Below, in pieces: positions 23,404-25,300 of a stretch of 25,300 nucleotides of DNA; positions within the stretch are counted from its first letter, which is position 1, and every line of letters begins with the position of its first letter. The position numbers were made by a program, and so were the translations under genes. The notes beneath the pieces were generated by a model, which saw only the letters and a list, made by a program, of their open reading frames with translations, did no database searches and was not told where the DNA came from. Origin of the DNA: JBBTIS01 sp038059855 (lineage in GTDB: Bacteria > Elusimicrobiota > Elusimicrobia > JACQPE01); contig CAYHKQ010000033.1 in NCBI GenBank assembly GCA_964357255.1, positions 1 through 25,300 of the forward strand. The letters run 5' to 3'.

Positions 23404-23712
23404 ATGGCTAAACGTCAAAGATCCAAGGCGTACAAGTCTCTGCTTCGTGCGATGGATCCCATTGCGCGCCAATTGGTGGCGTTGCAAAAACAGGCCAAAA
23501 AATTTGGTTTATTTACGCATGACCGGGAACTTTTGGATTGTCCCAAATGCCCTCTTCAGGAAGATGTTTCAAAAGATGGCTTGCTTATGACTTATATGTC
23601 ATCGGATCCTCCGCATGATACCGGCCTGCGGTTCCGCGATTTGGGGAAAGGGCGCTTTCGATGCCCTTCTTGCAAGACGATGTTTTCCCAGAAACATAGG
23701 GAAGGAGAATGA
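23404..23712 (+). CDS. Small zinc-ribbon hypothetical protein
   Basis: The 102-residue protein has a basic helical N-terminus (1-35) and two CxxC pairs, Cys46/Cys49 (LDCPKCP) and Cys87/Cys90 (FRCPSCK), that should bind one zinc. The middle segment is polar and may form the ribbon strands. It starts at the ATG at 23404, with AGGA six bases upstream, and its stop is followed directly by the next start. It opens a run of five tightly spaced genes. DNA or RNA binding is plausible; no family is known to me. Confidence 0.7.
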   Translation: MAKRQRSKAYKSLLRAMDPIARQLVALQKQAKKFGLFTHDRELLDCPKCPLQEDVSKDGLLMTYMSSDPPHDTGLRFRDLGKGRFRCPSCKTMFSQKHREGE

Positions 23713-24153
23713 ATGACTAAAACAAAATCGTTGGCTAGAACCAAAGCTCGTCGCTACACCCTAAAAATTTCTGAACGGCAGGCGGGGCTTATATCTCGCG
23801 CTGTCGAACTCTATGCCCGTCTTGGCATGAGCCAGTTCGATGTGTTGGATTATTTTTTTTGGTCTAAAGAAATAGCCGATCTGGAAAAAGCGCGTCAGCA
23901 TCTTGAGAGCCTCTGTCAAATTCATAGTGGGTTACCAAAAGGCACCAGCCAGGGCATTTACTCCAAAAAGGTTCACGATGATTACCGTATTCTATTCGAC
24001 TTGCACCAAGTGATCCGTAACAGGTTGGCTTGGGATCGCGATCCCAAGTCCAAAACTTTTCACAGTGTGAATTATGACGAACCCATGCGAGCCAGCCAAA
24101 ATGAGGCGCTGGCCTCTATAATCGAAGATGGCTCGAAAAAAGACATTCCATAG
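23713..24153 (+). CDS. Conserved phage-type hypothetical protein
   Basis: The 146-residue product contains YTLKISERQAGLISRAVELY, then ARLGMSQFD, SQGIYSKKVHDDYRILFDLH, QVIRNRLAWDRDP and NYDEPMRAS. From memory, the same order (calls of ALD.YSR.G.GQF, G.HS..V...AR.A.D..QVIRHRLAWDRNP and FDEPMR) recurs in a family of phage and metagenomic hypotheticals. Function is unknown. AAGGAG is well placed for the ATG at 23713, which abuts the stop of the zinc-ribbon gene. No signal peptide or membrane helix is present. Confidence 0.7.
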   Translation: MTKTKSLARTKARRYTLKISERQAGLISRAVELYARLGMSQFDVLDYFFWSKEIADLEKARQHLESLCQIHSGLPKGTSQGIYSKKVHDDYRILFDLHQVIRNRLAWDRDPKSKTFHSVNYDEPMRASQNEALASIIEDGSKKDIP

Positions 24154-24162
24154 GAGGTTAAT

Positions 24163-24387
24163 GTGTGTGATAAATCCAGAGAGTTTATTGATTTGAATGC
24201 TGCCGCAAAAATGATGGGAAGGGGACCATTTCCTCCCGAAGCCGTAAAGACCTACGCCCTTCTAGATCAGTTTATTCAGTATCTTCCCGAAGAGGCCGGG
24301 AAGATCAATATTTGTGGTTCCGGCTGGACTGTGCGCGCCGAGCGTGGCCGGCATGGATGGGAGGCGGGGGTGTCTAATCACATCTAA
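24163..24387 (+). CDS. Small hypothetical protein (74 residues)
   Basis: The start is GTG at 24163, chosen because AGGAGG (24152-24157) lies five bases upstream; the ATG at 24161 leads to a stop after 11 codons. The product (MCDKSREFIDLNAAAKMMGR at the N-terminus) has a central helical region and a C-terminal Gly/Trp-rich tail (ICGSGWTVRAERGRHGWEAG). I do not recognise it. It sits between the phage-type gene and the ORF6N gene, 10 bases after each neighbour's boundary. Confidence 0.55.
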   Translation: MCDKSREFIDLNAAAKMMGRGPFPPEAVKTYALLDQFIQYLPEEAGKINICGSGWTVRAERGRHGWEAGVSNHI

Positions 24388-24397
24388 GGGGACAAGC

Positions 24398-24793
24398 ATG
24401 AATCTGCGCGATCCACTTCATGGCATTGAGCAAAAACTGTTGCTTGTTAGGGGCCATTGGGTTTTGCTTGATGTTGATGCCGCAGATTTTTATCAAGTTC
24501 AAGTACGAGCGCTGAGGATGGCGGTTTCAAGAAATTTGACCCGCTTTGCAAGAGGTTTTGTGTTTAAACTATCAAAGGCAGGCGCTCGGGAATTCCCGGA
24601 AGCCTTCGCCTGGCAACCGGTTCCTGCTTATGCTTTTACGAAAGCCGGCGTGGCCATGCTTTCTTCAGTATTAAAAAGCAAAAAAGCCATTCAAGTCAGC
24701 ATTGATATTATTCGTTACCGGATAGACAACAGACGGTTATTTGTTGAGCTTGGTGGCTATGACGGCCTGCCGAAAAATCCAGAGAGCCAATGA
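24398..24793 (+). CDS. ORF6N-domain DNA-binding protein
   Basis: Residues 8-70 show the ORF6N pattern: LLLVRGHWVLLDVDAADFYQ, VRALRMAVSRNLTRFARGF, then FVFKLSKAG. This is the N-terminal DNA-binding module of phage antirepressors and related mobile-element regulators. A later segment (AYAFTKAGVAMLSSVLKSKK) fits the end of the same module, and the 131-residue protein stops after a short C-terminal region, so there is no KilA-N or Ant domain. The frame opens at 24314, but the ATG at 24398 has a good AAGGGGA site and the correct N-terminus. The next gene overlaps its stop (ATGA). Confidence 0.85.
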   Translation: MNLRDPLHGIEQKLLLVRGHWVLLDVDAADFYQVQVRALRMAVSRNLTRFARGFVFKLSKAGAREFPEAFAWQPVPAYAFTKAGVAMLSSVLKSKKAIQVSIDIIRYRIDNRRLFVELGGYDGLPKNPESQ

Positions 24794-25041
24794 AAAAGAG
24801 CGCTCATAAACGATCTAAGGTGGAAAAAATGGGGGGTTTCGAAAAATACGCTTACAAGACATTGCGCCAAGACCCACAATCAAGGGAAAACTTTTTGGAA
24901 AACATTGAGGAGACCCCCGCTGATCTGCGCAAAAAAATCTTTCGTAGCTTCAAAGGACTCAAGGAGGCGCTTGGCTTAAATAATCTTAAGGGAAAGCAGG
25001 CTTTGCGCCGCATCCTTGGGAACGCAAAGCGCGTTCCGTAA
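24790..25041 (+). CDS. Small basic helical hypothetical protein
   Basis: This 83-residue, Lys/Arg-rich, apparently all-helical protein starts at an ATG overlapping the TGA of the ORF6N gene (24790-24793), so it is translationally coupled. The text begins MKKSAHKRSKVEKMGGFEKY and contains an acidic amphipathic segment (ENFLENIEETPADLRKK). No known motif is seen. The coupling to ORF6N suggests a partner or regulator. Confidence 0.6.
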   Translation: MKKSAHKRSKVEKMGGFEKYAYKTLRQDPQSRENFLENIEETPADLRKKIFRSFKGLKEALGLNNLKGKQALRRILGNAKRVP

Positions 25042-25300
25042 GGGGACCCATTCCGATCGTGGATGGAAGGCTTAAAATAAAACGTTGTTTTTCCGGTTTT
25101 AACTTTAAAAGCCGCATGATCTGGTAGAGGCGGCGCTCGGATATGCCCAGCTCCTGGGCAGCTTGCAATCTGGTACAGTCCGGGTCGCGCTCAAAGCGCT
25201 TTTTTAGGCTTATGGCGAGCTTTAAAAGCTCTTGAATCTTAGGCAGCGTTTTTCGGCCCAAAGTAGCCACCCATTTCGGCGGCATGGTAGCCACCCATTT
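24986..25300 (-). CDS. Partial HTH protein, probably the C-terminal end of a recombinase
   Basis: This minus-strand frame is open to the window edge. It contains LPKIQELLKLAISLKKRFER, then a helix-turn-helix (RLQAAQELGISERRLYQIMR) and LLKLKPEKQRFILSLP. A long helix, a GISERRLYQIMRLL-like HTH and an ILSLP end are typical of the C-terminal part of large serine recombinases and their HTH partners, as I recall. The rest lies outside the window. The last 56 bases overlap the 83-codon gene on the other strand, so the true end may be altered. Confidence 0.5.
   Translation of the reverse strand, partial: KWVATMPPKWVATLGRKTLPKIQELLKLAISLKKRFERDPDCTRLQAAQELGISERRLYQIMRLLKLKPEKQRFILSLPSTIGMGPLTERALRSQGCGAKPAFP
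25263..25300. repeat. 14-bp direct repeat at the window edge
   Basis: GTAGCCACCCATTT occurs at 25263-25276 and again at 25287-25300, a period of 24 bases. In the minus-strand frame each copy reads KWVAT, so the repeat is coding and in frame. More copies may exist beyond the window. Confidence 0.7.

Overview
The window reads as a chromosomal segment of an uncultivated diderm bacterium. The signs are a lipobox lipoprotein, a DUF3943-type envelope protein, a cluster of type IV prepilins, many palindromic intergenic repeats, two DUF4143 ATPases and a nearby integrated element. The style resembles Elusimicrobiota or Omnitrophota, but no phylogenetic marker was tested, so the placement is a weak inference.

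Layout. Positions 1-4118 are an accessory region: two AAA ATPases of the DUF4143 family facing each other across nested palindromic repeats, a small secreted protein, and a nucleotidyltransferase overlapped by a 65-residue partner that may form a toxin-antitoxin-like pair. Positions 4176-10080, all on the minus strand, hold a concentrative nucleoside transporter, a DUF3943 protein, an FGGY sugar or glycerol kinase that overlaps an Fe-S RecB/Cas4-like nuclease, and a TPR lipoprotein. Positions 10196-20225, on the plus strand, hold pyruvate phosphate dikinase (ppdK), valyl-tRNA synthetase (valS) and a three-gene prepilin operon. Its first member is an 855-residue prepilin carrying a lamin-tail-like domain and several carboxypeptidase-regulatory-like beta domains. 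tRNA-Val(CAC) follows at 20324, then a zinc-ribbon/TPR membrane protein.

The most striking object is at 21353-21684 (minus): a tRNA gene with a CAU anticodon interrupted in its anticodon loop by a 258-nt group I intron without an ORF. P2, P3, P7, P8 and P9 pairings can be read directly. Ordinary ORF or tRNA calling would probably leave this stretch blank.

Rightward of that tRNA lies a decayed mobile region. It contains an inverted duplication, the start of a REP-associated (IS200-like) transposase, the C-terminal part of a conjugative coupling protein (TraG/TraD type), a NYN-domain ribonuclease-like gene, and a tight five-gene cassette (Zn-ribbon protein, phage-type hypothetical, two small unknowns, ORF6N DNA-binding protein). 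At the edge is the HTH end of a recombinase-like protein. This suggests remnants of an integrated conjugative or phage-like element.

Second in interest is a 38-bp perfect palindrome covering both the -10 box and the ribosome-binding site of the second DUF4143 ATPase gene, which suggests tight autoregulation.
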